Source of the DNA: Opitutales bacterium
Lineage (GTDB): Bacteria; Verrucomicrobiota; Verrucomicrobiia; Opitutales; T3Sed10-336
NCBI GenBank assembly: GCA_007132315.1
Contig: SLOW01000259.1
Span: 1-32,315, forward strand
Reading direction: 5' to 3'
Length of the DNA: 32,315 nucleotides
A program made the translations under genes and the position numbers. Under the pieces are notes generated by a model that worked only from the letters and a program-made list of their open reading frames with translations, was not told the origin of the DNA and did no database searches. Shown one piece after another: positions 24,188 to 32,040 of the stretch. Position 1 is the stretch's first letter, and every line of letters starts with the position of its first letter.

Positions 24188-26353
24188 ATGCCGAGTTCCG
24201 TCAAACAACACGAGATTTCCGCGGCCAACTGCAAGGCGCGTACCTACCCGATGGAGTTTACCCGCAACATCGGGATTGCGGCGCACATCGACGCGGGAAA
24301 AACCACGACCACCGAGCGTATCCTCTACTATACCGGGGTGGTACACAAGATCGGTGAGGTGCACGATGGCAACGCCGTGACCGACTGGATGGAGCAGGAG
24401 CGGGAACGCGGTATCACCATCACTTCGGCCGCGATTTCGTGTAGTTGGACCAACGCCACCGGTCCCTATGCCGACATCAAACACCAGATCAACATCATCG
24501 ATACGCCGGGACACGTCGATTTCACCGCCGAGGTGGAGCGTTCCCTGCGGGTGCTCGATGGAGCCGTTGCGGTGTTCTGCGCCGTGGCTGGCGTTCAGCC
24601 CCAGTCGGAAACCGTATGGCGGCAGGCGGACAAATACCGGGTTCCCCGCATTGCGCTCGTCAACAAGATGGACCGTGTCGGCGCCGACTTCCTCGGTGCC
24701 GTCAACGATATGCGGGAGAAACTCGGAGCCAACGCCCATCCGCTCTATCTCCCGATCGGCGCGGAAGAGAATTTCAAAGGCCTCGTCGACCTCGTCACCA
24801 TGCAGGCCTACTACTACGACGAGAGTGATCCGCTCGGCGTCAAGTACGACATTAAGGAGATCCCCGACGACCTGAAGGACCAGGCGCGCAAGTACCGCGA
24901 GGCGCTGATCGAAGCGATTTCCGATTACGACGACGTCATTGCCGAAAAGTACTTGGATGGCGCCGAATTCACGGAAGACGAACTCAAGACCGCGATCCGC
25001 AAAGCGACGATTTCGCTCGATTTTGTGGGGGTGATTCCCGGATCCGCCTTCAAAAACAAGGGCGTGCAGCGGGTTCTGGACGCCGTCGTCAATTACCTGC
25101 CCTCGCCGGTCGATATGCCGCCGGTGGAAGGCACCGATTCGGAAGATGAAACGGTCTCCATCCGTCCGGAGGATTCCGGCAAGACCGCCCTTCTCGCGTT
25201 CAAACTGGCGAGCGATCCGTACGTCGGCAAACTGGTTTTTGTGCGCGTGTACAGCGGAACCCTCAAGAAGGGCGACGAAGTGTACAACCCGCGCACCCGA
25301 AGAAAGGAGCGGGTCAGCCGCTTGATGCTGATGAAGTCGAACGCCCGCGAGGACGTCGATGTGGTGTACGCCGGGGATATCTGTGCCGTGATCGGGATCA
25401 AGGATGTCTCCACCGGGGACACCCTGGCTTCCCAGGGGCTCGACATTCGCCTGGAGCCGCCCTCTTTCCCGCAACCGGTCATTTCAATGTCCATCGAGCC
25501 GAAAACCAAGGCCGACCAGGAAAAGATGTCGAACGGCTTGCAGCGTCTGGCCGAGGAGGACCCGACGTTTGTGGTCAGCTCGAACGAGGAAACCGGTCAG
25601 ACCATTATCGCCGGGATGGGCGAGCTTCACCTCGAAATCATCCGCGACCGCCTGTTCCGCGAATTCAAGGTGGAAGCCGATGCGGGCAAACCGCAGATCG
25701 CCTACCGCGAAACCATTACCGGCAAGGCCGATGCCGAAGGCAAGTTCATCCGTCAGTCCGGCGGCCGCGGGCAATACGGTCACTGTGTGATCCGGGTGGA
25801 GCCCAACGAGTCCGGCAAGGGCCCCGAAATTCTCAACAAGATCGTCGGCGGCGTGATCCCGAAGGAGTTCATCAAGCCCACCATGGAAGGAATCACCGAA
25901 GCCTCCCACAACGGGGTGGTCGCGGGTTATCCGGTCATCGACTACAAGGTCGAGATCTACGACGGCAGTTTCCACGAGGTCGATTCTTCGGAAATGGCCT
26001 TCAAGATGGCCGGCATCTTCGCCTTCCGTGAAGCGATGAAAAAGGCCGGCCCGATCCTCCTCGAACCGATCATGAAAGTCGAGGTCACCACGCCCGAGGA
26101 ATACCAGGGCGACATTATGGGCGACCTGAACCGCCGCCGCGGCCGGATTCAGGAAATGGGCAGCAAAGGCAACGTGTGCATCATCAACGCCCAGGTTCCG
26201 CTGGAGACCATGTTCGGTTACGCCACAGACGTCCGGTCGCTCAGCAAGGGCCGGGCCAGCTATTCCATGGAACCCTCCCATTTTGAACAGGTTCCCGCGA
26301 GCCTTCTGGCGAACATCGTGGAAACCTCCTCTCGCGCTCCCGCGAGAACGTAA
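24188..26353 (+). CDS. fusA: Elongation factor G
   Basis: This 721-residue translocase GTPase drives tRNA-mRNA movement and ribosome recycling. The G domain has G1 AHIDAGKTTTTER (32-44), G2 in RERGITITSAA, G3 DTPGHVDFTAEVERSLR and G4 NKMDRVGADF. Domains II to V follow, with SGTLKKGDEVYNPRTRRKERVSRL, GMGELHLEIIRDRL, RQSGGRGQYGHC and LNRRRGRIQEMGSKG. The ATG at 24188 gives a roughly 20-residue leader before the G domain, slightly longer than usual. Frame is open upstream inside rpsG but without homology. The common serine/glycine-rich EF-G1 features are kept and there is only one copy in the window. Confidence 0.97.
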   Translation: MPSSVKQHEISAANCKARTYPMEFTRNIGIAAHIDAGKTTTTERILYYTGVVHKIGEVHDGNAVTDWMEQERERGITITSAAISCSWTNATGPYADIKHQINIIDTPGHVDFTAEVERSLRVLDGAVAVFCAVAGVQPQSETVWRQADKYRVPRIALVNKMDRVGADFLGAVNDMREKLGANAHPLYLPIGAEENFKGLVDLVTMQAYYYDESDPLGVKYDIKEIPDDLKDQARKYREALIEAISDYDDVIAEKYLDGAEFTEDELKTAIRKATISLDFVGVIPGSAFKNKGVQRVLDAVVNYLPSPVDMPPVEGTDSEDETVSIRPEDSGKTALLAFKLASDPYVGKLVFVRVYSGTLKKGDEVYNPRTRRKERVSRLMLMKSNAREDVDVVYAGDICAVIGIKDVSTGDTLASQGLDIRLEPPSFPQPVISMSIEPKTKADQEKMSNGLQRLAEEDPTFVVSSNEETGQTIIAGMGELHLEIIRDRLFREFKVEADAGKPQIAYRETITGKADAEGKFIRQSGGRGQYGHCVIRVEPNESGKGPEILNKIVGGVIPKEFIKPTMEGITEASHNGVVAGYPVIDYKVEIYDGSFHEVDSSEMAFKMAGIFAFREAMKKAGPILLEPIMKVEVTTPEEYQGDIMGDLNRRRGRIQEMGSKGNVCIINAQVPLETMFGYATDVRSLSKGRASYSMEPSHFEQVPASLLANIVETSSRAPART

Positions 26354-26363
26354 CAGGTGTGTC

Positions 26364-26672
26364 ATGAGCGATCAAAAGATACGAATTAAACTCAGAGGTT
26401 ACGATTACCGGGTCATCGACCAGTCCGCTTCGGATATTGTCGAAACCGCGAAGCGTTCCGGCGCGCGGGTCTCCGGCCCGGTTCCGTTGCCGATCCGGAT
26501 CGTGAAGTACACGGTCAATCGCTCCCCGCACGTGGACAAGAAATCGATGGACCAATTCGAAATGCGCACCCACAAGCGCCTGATCGATATCCTCGATCCC
26601 ACCGCACAGACGGTCGATGAGCTCAAGAAGCTCAACCTGCCGGCCGGGGTGGACATCACCATCAACGTCTGA
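26364..26672 (+). CDS. rpsJ: Small ribosomal subunit protein S10
   Basis: This 102-residue protein is both a 30S component and, as NusE, an antitermination factor. It shows KIRIKLRGYDYRVIDQSASDIVETAKRSGA, VSGPVPLPI and the signature HVDKKSMDQFEMRTHKRLIDI. The start at ATG 26364 is 10 nt after fusA, so the str and S10 operons run together without an elongation factor Tu gene between them. A 128-bp spacer follows before rplC, which is unusually long for this operon. Confidence 0.98.
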   Translation: MSDQKIRIKLRGYDYRVIDQSASDIVETAKRSGARVSGPVPLPIRIVKYTVNRSPHVDKKSMDQFEMRTHKRLIDILDPTAQTVDELKKLNLPAGVDITINV

Positions 26673-26745
26673 GCGCCAACCGTTGTTTGGAGTCCGGAAT
26701 TTAAGCAATACACGAGAGTATAGAACAATACATACAGCGACTAAC

Positions 26746-26788
26746 GTAGGTTGTTAAAAGTATAAACGGGAGCCTCGCTCCCACCTAC
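26746..26788. repeat. Palindromic AT-rich/GC-rich element between rpsJ and rplC
   Basis: GTAGGT (26746-26751) is the reverse complement of ACCTAC (26783-26788). Between them, GGGAG (26768-26772) pairs with CTCCC (26778-26782) around CCTCG. The left interior, TGTTAAAAGTATAAAC, is AT-rich and unlike the flanking genes. It could be a remnant of a dispersed palindromic repeat or carry an internal promoter (TATAAA at 26761-26766). Nothing else is seen in the 26673-26800 spacer. Confidence 0.6.
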
Positions 26789-26800
26789 CGCTTAGCAGTC

Positions 26801-27448
26801 ATGAAATTAGCACTATTGGGTAAGAAACTGGGTATGACCCAGATCTACGACAGTGACAACCAGCTGGTTCCGGTCACTGTGATCCAGGCCGGACCATGTC
26901 CGGTTGTCCAGGTAAAGAATCCGGAGCGGGACGGTTACCACGCAATCCAGATCGGGTTTTCGCCGCAAAAGGAATCACGCCTGACCAAGGGCAAACTCGG
27001 CCACATTCGCAAGGTCGGCGTCGACCCGGTTTCACGTCTGCAGGAAATCCGGCTCGGAGAAGCTCCGGAGCAGAAGGAAGGGGACGTCCTCAACGTCTCC
27101 CTGTTCAGTGAGGGTGAATTGATCGACGTGGTGGGCACCACCAAGGGCAAGGGATTCCAGGGGGTGATGAAGCGGTTCCGGACACGGGGCGGTCCGGCCA
27201 GCCACGGTTCGATGACCCACCGGCGGATCGGTTCGATCGGTCTCTGTCAGACACCGGGACATGTCTTTAAGAATCAGAAGATGCCCGGACACATGGGGGC
27301 GGTGCGCCGCACCGTGCAAAATCTCAAAGTGTTGAAAATCGATGCCGAGAAGAACCTTCTGCTGATCCGCGGCAACGTTCCGGGAGCCAACGGCGACACC
27401 GTTCTGGTGCGCGCGGCCAAGAAAACCCGCAAGGCCCAGGCCGCATAA
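26801..27448 (+). CDS. rplC: Large ribosomal subunit protein L3
   Basis: This 215-residue protein is one of the first to bind 23S rRNA during 50S assembly. It begins MKLALLGKKLGMTQIYDSDN and contains the L3 signature around GKGFQGVMKRF and GGPASHGSMTHRRIGSIG, then MPGHMGAVRRTVQNLKV. The long internal loop reaching the peptidyl-transferase centre is present. The start has no good Shine-Dalgarno sequence and follows a palindromic spacer. rplD comes 16 nt later. Confidence 0.98.
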   Translation: MKLALLGKKLGMTQIYDSDNQLVPVTVIQAGPCPVVQVKNPERDGYHAIQIGFSPQKESRLTKGKLGHIRKVGVDPVSRLQEIRLGEAPEQKEGDVLNVSLFSEGELIDVVGTTKGKGFQGVMKRFRTRGGPASHGSMTHRRIGSIGLCQTPGHVFKNQKMPGHMGAVRRTVQNLKVLKIDAEKNLLLIRGNVPGANGDTVLVRAAKKTRKAQAA

Positions 27449-27464
27449 CCGAGAGAGTTGATCG

Positions 27465-28103
27465 ATGAAGTTAAAGGTTTACACAGCGGATGGCTCGTCG
27501 AGCCAGGAGAAAGATTTCCCCGGAATTCCCTCGTTTGAGGGAGGAACGGGACAACAGGCGGTCAAGGACGTGGTCACCGCGATGCGGGCGAATGCCCGCC
27601 AGGGCGATGCCAACACCAAGACCCGCGGCGAAGTCAGCGGGGGCGGCAAAAAGCCCTGGCGCCAAAAGGGGACAGGCAACGCCCGGGCCGGGAGCCGGCG
27701 ATCGCCCATTTGGGTTGGCGGCGGCACGGTCTTCGGACCCCGGACCCGCGATTACTCCAAGAAGGTGAATCGCAGGGTCAAGAGCCTCGCCCTGCGGCGC
27801 GCGTTTTACGATCTGGCCAGCGGAGGCGGCCTCCACGTGATCGAAGAGTTTCGGGTGTCTCCCGCGAAGACGAAGGTTCTGGCCGGGACGCTGGACCGCA
27901 TCGTACCAAAGGGACGTTTGCTGCTGGTGGACGATTCGTTCACCGACGAGACCGTCATGGGCGGGCGCAACATCGCCCGGGCTCAGTTTCAGGAAGCCGA
28001 CACGCTGAACACCTACGATCTCGCCCTCTACCAGAACATCCTGATTTCCGAAAAAGCTCTGGAGCGTCTCCTGAAGCGAATCAACGGAGGAAACGAATCA
28101 TGA
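27465..28103 (+). CDS. rplD: Large ribosomal subunit protein L4
   Basis: This 212-residue protein lines the exit tunnel; in some bacteria L4 also autoregulates the S10 operon. The tunnel loop reads KTRGEVSGGGKKPWRQKGTG followed by NARAGSRRSPIWVGGG, the family signature. The globular part carries LALRRAFYDLASGGGLHVIEEF and the C-terminal NTYDLALYQNILISEKALERL. The stop codon overlaps the rplW start by 4 nt (ATGA), indicating translational coupling. Confidence 0.97.
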   Translation: MKLKVYTADGSSSQEKDFPGIPSFEGGTGQQAVKDVVTAMRANARQGDANTKTRGEVSGGGKKPWRQKGTGNARAGSRRSPIWVGGGTVFGPRTRDYSKKVNRRVKSLALRRAFYDLASGGGLHVIEEFRVSPAKTKVLAGTLDRIVPKGRLLLVDDSFTDETVMGGRNIARAQFQEADTLNTYDLALYQNILISEKALERLLKRINGGNES

Positions 28104-28387
28104 AGTCGCCCGATCAAGTGATCAAGGCGCTGCGGTTGACCGAAAAATCGACCCAGCTTTCAGCCAATACCGGCCAGTACACCTTCGAGGTGTTCGACAG
28201 TGCCGACAGGATTTCCATCAAGAACGCCGTTGAAAAGGTGTTCAAGGTCACCGTTCGACGCGTCAACGTTCTGCGCACCAAGCCGCGCGTCTCGCGCAAC
28301 ATGCGCACCGGGCGCATGGGCCGCAAGAGCGGAATGAAAAAGGCGATCGTGACGCTTCAGGAAGGCGACAAGATCGAGATCGTGTAA
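28100..28387 (+). CDS. rplW: Large ribosomal subunit protein L23
   Basis: This 95-residue protein sits at the tunnel exit, the docking site for trigger factor and SRP. Recognisable parts are the N-terminal VIKALRLTEKSTQLS, the YTFEVFDSADRISIKNAVEKVFKVTVRRVNVL core, and the lysine-rich RMGRKSGMKKAIVTLQEGDKIE end. The ATG at 28100 overlaps the rplD stop, and a GGAGG at 28086-28090 is a good ribosome-binding site. A longer in-frame start upstream would run through rplD and is rejected. Confidence 0.97.
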   Translation: MKSPDQVIKALRLTEKSTQLSANTGQYTFEVFDSADRISIKNAVEKVFKVTVRRVNVLRTKPRVSRNMRTGRMGRKSGMKKAIVTLQEGDKIEIV

Positions 28388-28421
28388 GGGTTGTCGAGAC
28401 CCGCGAAGGAGAATAACGACC

Positions 28422-29267
28422 ATGCCTCTCAAGAAATTCAGACCACACACGCCGACTCAGCGCTTCCTGTTGTTGAGCAAGCAGCCGGACCTGGCGGACA
28501 AGCGGCCGGAGAAGCGCCTCGCCAAATCGACCAAAAAGTCGGGAGGACGCAACGCCTACGGACGCATCACCTCGCGCCGACGCGGCGCGGGTCACAAGCG
28601 GCTCTATCGTCGGATCGATTTTCGGCGCGAGAAACTCGATATCCCCGCCCGGGTACAGACTATCGAACACGATCCCAACCGCTCCGCGAATATCGCCCTG
28701 CTGGCGTACCGTGACGGAGAAAAACGCTACATCCTCGCCCCGCGCGGAGTTGCGGTGGGTGACACGCTGATTACCTCGGAAAAGGCGGCGTTCGATTCCG
28801 GCAACTGCATGCCGCTGCGCGTGATCCCGCCCTCAACCAAGATTCACGCCATCGAGATGATTCCGGGCAAAGGCGCCCAAATAGCCCGCTCGGCCGGGAT
28901 GACGGCGCAACTGGTTTCGGTCGATGGCAACCGTGCCACAGTGAAATTGCCTTCCGGAGAAATCCGGATCATCCATGCGGCCTGCCGGGCGACCATCGGT
29001 GAAGTCGGCAACCACGAACACGGCAACGTCATCGAAGGCAAAGCCGGACGTCGTCGCTGGAAGGGGCGCCGGCCGCGCGTGCGCGGCGTGGCGATGAACC
29101 CGATCGACCACCCGATGGGCGGCGGTGAAGGCCGGACCTCGGGCGGCGGACACCCCGTCTCTCCCTGGGGCCAGCTCGCCAAGGGGTACCCGACCCGCCG
29201 GCGCTCGAAGCCGTCCAACGCCTTCATCCTGGTGCGCCGGGACGGAACCAAAGTGAAGAACAAATAA
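28422..29267 (+). CDS. rplB: Large ribosomal subunit protein L2
   Basis: This 281-residue protein supports the peptidyl-transferase centre and the 30S-50S contacts. It begins MPLKKFRPHTPTQRFLLL and has KSGGRNAYGRITSRRRGAGHKRLYRRIDF, the conserved GVAVGDT and GNCMPLRVIP region, and the C-terminal signature PIDHPMGGGEGRTSGGGHPV with WGQLAKGYPTRRR. A clear AAGGAG (28406-28411) sits 10 nt before the ATG. rpsS follows after 4 nt. Confidence 0.98.
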   Translation: MPLKKFRPHTPTQRFLLLSKQPDLADKRPEKRLAKSTKKSGGRNAYGRITSRRRGAGHKRLYRRIDFRREKLDIPARVQTIEHDPNRSANIALLAYRDGEKRYILAPRGVAVGDTLITSEKAAFDSGNCMPLRVIPPSTKIHAIEMIPGKGAQIARSAGMTAQLVSVDGNRATVKLPSGEIRIIHAACRATIGEVGNHEHGNVIEGKAGRRRWKGRRPRVRGVAMNPIDHPMGGGEGRTSGGGHPVSPWGQLAKGYPTRRRSKPSNAFILVRRDGTKVKNK

Positions 29268-29271
29268 GGTT

Positions 29272-29541
29272 ATGGCACGTTCGATCAAAAAAGGATTCTA
29301 CGTCGATCCCTCCCTCCAGGACAAAATCGAGGAGGCGCAGAAAGGTGGCGCCCGCAAACCGGTTCAAACCTGGTCGCGCCGATCGACAATCACGCCCGAC
29401 TTTGTCGGCGTCACGTTTAATGTCCACAACGGCAAGTCTTTTGTGCCGGTGTACGTGACCGAGAACATGGTCGGGCACAAACTCGGCGAATTCGCGCTGA
29501 CCCGTACCTTCAAGGGACACGGTTCCCACACCAAGAAATAA
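29272..29541 (+). CDS. rpsS: Small ribosomal subunit protein S19
   Basis: This 89-residue protein of the 30S head contacts the A-site finger. It begins MARSIKKGFYVDPSLQDKI and contains KPVQTWSRRSTITPDFVGVTFNVHNGK and the signature VTENMVGHKLGEFALTRTFKGHG. It starts 4 nt after rplB. In the usual bacterial order rplV should follow at once. Here a 438-bp frame for a secreted protein comes between them. Confidence 0.98.
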   Translation: MARSIKKGFYVDPSLQDKIEEAQKGGARKPVQTWSRRSTITPDFVGVTFNVHNGKSFVPVYVTENMVGHKLGEFALTRTFKGHGSHTKK

Positions 29542-29561
29542 CCCGCCCGCCCGATAGTCCG

Positions 29562-29999
29562 ATGCCGTTCCAAACCAACAGAGTTTTCCGCGCCGCGCGC
29601 TCCTTCCCCCCCGGGAAGGCGGGCCTGGCCGCGCGAACCCTGTGTGGTTGCCTGGCGACGGCGGGGTTCCTTTGCGCGGAACCGGCCGGCGCGGAGCAGG
29701 AGACGCGGGCCTACGAACATCCGGCCTTTGTCGGAGTCGATTCGAGCGCCGTGCATCCGACCCGCGTTCACGACATCGTCTCGACCGAAGTCACCGACTT
29801 GGTCATGCTTCCGGCCGGAGCCGACGCGGGATATCGTCCGGGCATGGTTTGCCGGGTGACTCGCGACGGCGAAGCGGTGGCTGAAATTCTTCTGGTGGAA
29901 GTGCGCGAACACGTCGCGGCTGCCATCATTGTCGGAATCTTTCCCGATCAACTTATCCAGACCGGTGACGCGGTACGCGTCAAAACCGTCCAGCAGTAA
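29562..29999 (+). CDS. Predicted exported protein of unknown function inserted in the S10 operon
   Basis: I do not recognise a named family for this 145-residue protein. The N-terminal region looks like a signal peptide: basic residues (RVFRAARSFPPGKAGLAAR), a hydrophobic stretch (LCGCLATAGFLCAEP), and a likely signal-peptidase I site after residues 42-44 (AGA), before EQETRAY. The mature part has one small domain, roughly 75-143. Its VMLPAGADAGYRPGMVCRV ... VAEILLVEVREHVAAAIIVG ... IQTGDAVRVKT pattern resembles the beta-rich C-terminal domain of FlgT-like or related envelope proteins, where a residue run around PGM and GDxV is typical. It lies 20 nt after rpsS and 14 nt before rplV, in the same direction, so it should be cotranscribed with ribosomal genes. 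No Shine-Dalgarno sequence is evident. The domain analogy is inference. Confidence 0.8.
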   Translation: MPFQTNRVFRAARSFPPGKAGLAARTLCGCLATAGFLCAEPAGAEQETRAYEHPAFVGVDSSAVHPTRVHDIVSTEVTDLVMLPAGADAGYRPGMVCRVTRDGEAVAEILLVEVREHVAAAIIVGIFPDQLIQTGDAVRVKTVQQ

Positions 30000-30013
30000 C
30001 CTCTATCACGAAC

Positions 30014-30358
30014 ATGGAAATCCAATCGTTAACCAAATACGCCCGAATGTCGCCGAAGAAGGTTCGGGAAATCGTCCTGGAAATCCAGGGGCGCAACGCG
30101 GCGGGCGCGCTGGAGATGTTATCCTTTATCCCCCGCAAGTCGGCGCGCCTGGTGGCGAAGACACTGAAGTCTGCCATAGCGAACGCCGAAAACAACAACA
30201 ATTTGTCCTCGGACGACCTCATCGTGAAGAAGGCCGTCGTCGAGCAGGGGCCGGCTTTTCGCCGTTTCCGCGCCGGCGCCCGCGGAATGGCCAAACCATA
30301 TCGTAAACGGACCAGTCACATCCGGATCGTGCTGAGCGATGAACCGGCAACCAAGTAA
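30014..30358 (+). CDS. rplV: Large ribosomal subunit protein L22
   Basis: This 114-residue protein stretches through the exit tunnel near the macrolide site. It reads EIQSLTKYARMSPKKVREIVLEIQGR, FIPRKSARLVAKTLKSAIANAENN, and the C-terminal RFRAGARGMAKPYRKRTSHIRIVL signature. The start at 30014 follows the inserted exported-protein gene by 14 nt. rpsC follows after 6 nt. Confidence 0.97.
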   Translation: MEIQSLTKYARMSPKKVREIVLEIQGRNAAGALEMLSFIPRKSARLVAKTLKSAIANAENNNNLSSDDLIVKKAVVEQGPAFRRFRAGARGMAKPYRKRTSHIRIVLSDEPATK

Positions 30359-30364
30359 TTTCCC

Positions 30365-31006
30365 ATGGGCCAAAAAGTAAATCCAATCGGTTTTCGTCTC
30401 CCTATCAACCGGGCCTGGCAATCGCGCTGGTATTCGGACAAGAAGAATTTCGGCCTGCTCCTGCGGGAGGATGAGTTGATCCGCGATCGCCTCCACGAGA
30501 AGCTTCGCTTCGCCGCGGTTCCCCGGATCCTGATCGAGCGCGCCTCCAACCGGGTGCGGGTGAAGATCTTCACCGCGCGCCCCGGCATCGTGATCGGGCG
30601 CAAAGGCCAGGAACTGGAGAAAATCAAGGAAGACCTGGCCAAGATCACCGGCCGCGACATCCTGCTGGATATCCAGGAGGTGAAGAAGCCGGAACTGGAC
30701 GCGCAGTTGGTGGCCGAGAGTGTCGCCCTCCAGCTTGAGCGCCGCATTTCCTTTCGGCGCGCCATGAAGAAGGCCGTGCAGATCGCTGTGAGTCTGGGCG
30801 CGGCGGGGATTCGCATTCAGGTGTCAGGACGCCTCGGCGGCGCCGATATCGCCCGAACCGAATCGCAGCGCTTCGGCAGCGTGCCCCTGCACACCCTGCG
30901 CGAGGAGATCGATTACGGCTTTGCCGAAGGCCGCACCATGTACGGGATCATCGGCGTGAAGTGCTGGGTGTGCGTTCCCGGCGCCGACGGCGACTCCAAT
31001 AATTGA
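30365..31006 (+). CDS. rpsC: Small ribosomal subunit protein S3
   Basis: This 213-residue protein forms part of the mRNA entry channel. It begins MGQKVNPIGFRLPINRAWQSRWYSDK, has the type II KH motif PGIVIGRKGQELEKIKEDL, the conserved LERRISFRRAMKKAVQ, and the C-terminal domain signature GRLGGADIARTESQRFGSVPLHTLREEIDYG. The end, KCWVCVPGADGDSNN, is short, with none of the long acidic or lysine tail some species have. rplP follows after 43 nt. Confidence 0.98.
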   Translation: MGQKVNPIGFRLPINRAWQSRWYSDKKNFGLLLREDELIRDRLHEKLRFAAVPRILIERASNRVRVKIFTARPGIVIGRKGQELEKIKEDLAKITGRDILLDIQEVKKPELDAQLVAESVALQLERRISFRRAMKKAVQIAVSLGAAGIRIQVSGRLGGADIARTESQRFGSVPLHTLREEIDYGFAEGRTMYGIIGVKCWVCVPGADGDSNN

Positions 31007-31049
31007 AAACACGTTAACGACCAGCAGAGAACGCCAGCCTGATTGAGCC

Positions 31050-31463
31050 ATGCCACTACTTCCAAGCAGAACCAAATACCGCAAGGTCCACCGCGGCAGC
31101 CGCGCCGGGAACGCCACTCGGGGCAATGCCTTGTCCTTCGGCGAATTCGGTATTCAGTCCCTGGGACGCGGTTGGATGACCGCCTCGCAGATTGAAGCCG
31201 CCCGTGTTGCCATCACCCGCAATATGAAACGTAAGGGAAAAGTGTGGATTCGGGTGTTTCCGCACAAACCGGTCAGCAAGAAACCGGCCGAGACCCGCAT
31301 GGGGAAAGGCAAAGGCGGCGTGGAATTCTGGGTGGCCGTGGTGCGGCCCGGCACGGTGTTGTTCGAAGTCTCCGGCGTCTCTCCCACCGTGGCCAAGGAG
31401 TCGCTGCGGCTGGCCGACACGAAGCTGCCCTTCCGCTGCCGGTTCATCGCCCGCGAAGCCTGA
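31050..31463 (+). CDS. rplP: Large ribosomal subunit protein L16
   Basis: This 137-residue protein helps position A-site tRNA on the 50S subunit. It contains MPLLPSRTKYRKVHRGSRAG, FGEFGIQSLGRGWMTASQIEAARVAITRNMKRKGKVWIRVFP, the KPVSKKPAETRMGKGKGGVEFWVAVV signature, and the final FRCRFIAREA. The start at 31050 gives a few more N-terminal residues than some homologues but is the only fitting ATG. Confidence 0.98.
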   Translation: MPLLPSRTKYRKVHRGSRAGNATRGNALSFGEFGIQSLGRGWMTASQIEAARVAITRNMKRKGKVWIRVFPHKPVSKKPAETRMGKGKGGVEFWVAVVRPGTVLFEVSGVSPTVAKESLRLADTKLPFRCRFIAREA

Positions 31464-31486
31464 AGGCCCAACCCGGATAATCATCC

Positions 31487-31690
31487 ATGAAAGCATCGGA
31501 AATCAACGAATTGTCCATCGAGGAAATCGGCAAGAAACTCCGCGATTCGCGCGACGAATTGCTGGATCTGCGGTTGCGCAAACAAGCCGGCCAACTCGAG
31601 AAAACCCATGAAATTCGTCTGCTGCGGCGCGATATCGCGCGCTGCCAGACGGTTCTGGCCCGGAAGAAAAAGGCGAGTCCCGCCGCCTGA
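31487..31690 (+). CDS. rpmC: Large ribosomal subunit protein L29
   Basis: This 67-residue, almost entirely helical protein sits beside the tunnel exit with L23. It reads MKASEINELSIEEIGKKLRDSRDELLDLRLRKQAGQLEKTHEIRLLRRDIARCQTVL, where the family core RLRKQAGQLEKTHEIR is clear, and ends with a lysine-rich KKKASPAA tail. rplP lies 23 nt upstream and rpsQ 22 nt downstream. Confidence 0.96.
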   Translation: MKASEINELSIEEIGKKLRDSRDELLDLRLRKQAGQLEKTHEIRLLRRDIARCQTVLARKKKASPAA

Positions 31691-31712
31691 CGCCAATCAA
31701 CCATTGACCACT

Positions 31713-32018
31713 ATGAGTGAACAGACGCGCAACAAGCGTAAATCCTACACCGGCACCGTTACCAGCAGCTCGGGCGACAAGTCCGTCAAAGTGACGATTC
31801 CGTACAAGATTCCCCACCCGCGCTACCGCAAGACGATCAACCGCAAGACGGTGGTGCACGCCCACGACGAGAACAGCGCGTCCAAGCCGGGCGACAAGGT
31901 GGAGATCATGGAAACCCGCCCACTGAGCAAGCTGAAGCGTTGGCGCATCCTCCGGGTCGTCGAAAGCGCTCCGGGGGGGGCCGTGCCTTCGGGCGCCGAA
32001 GCGGGGGAGGCTTCCTGA
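31713..32018 (+). CDS. rpsQ: Small ribosomal subunit protein S17
   Basis: This 101-residue OB-fold protein binds 16S rRNA early in assembly. It has KSYTGTVTSSSGDKSVKVTIPYKIPHPRYRKTINRKTVVHAHDENSASKPGDKVEIMETRPLSKLKRWRILRVV, with the conserved VxxxxxDKSVKV and ETRPLSKxKRWR signatures. About 16 small residues, rich in glycine, alanine and serine, form a C-terminal extension after LRVVES. ATG 31713 is the start, because the open frame further upstream runs inside rpmC. Confidence 0.96.
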   Translation: MSEQTRNKRKSYTGTVTSSSGDKSVKVTIPYKIPHPRYRKTINRKTVVHAHDENSASKPGDKVEIMETRPLSKLKRWRILRVVESAPGGAVPSGAEAGEAS

Positions 32019-32040
32019 TTCCAGAAAGGAAAAATCCGTC

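Noticed and set aside
24113..25474. A 453-codon minus-strand frame opposite fusA
   Set aside because: EF-G is unambiguous on the plus strand and no ribosome-binding site or homology supports the reverse frame.
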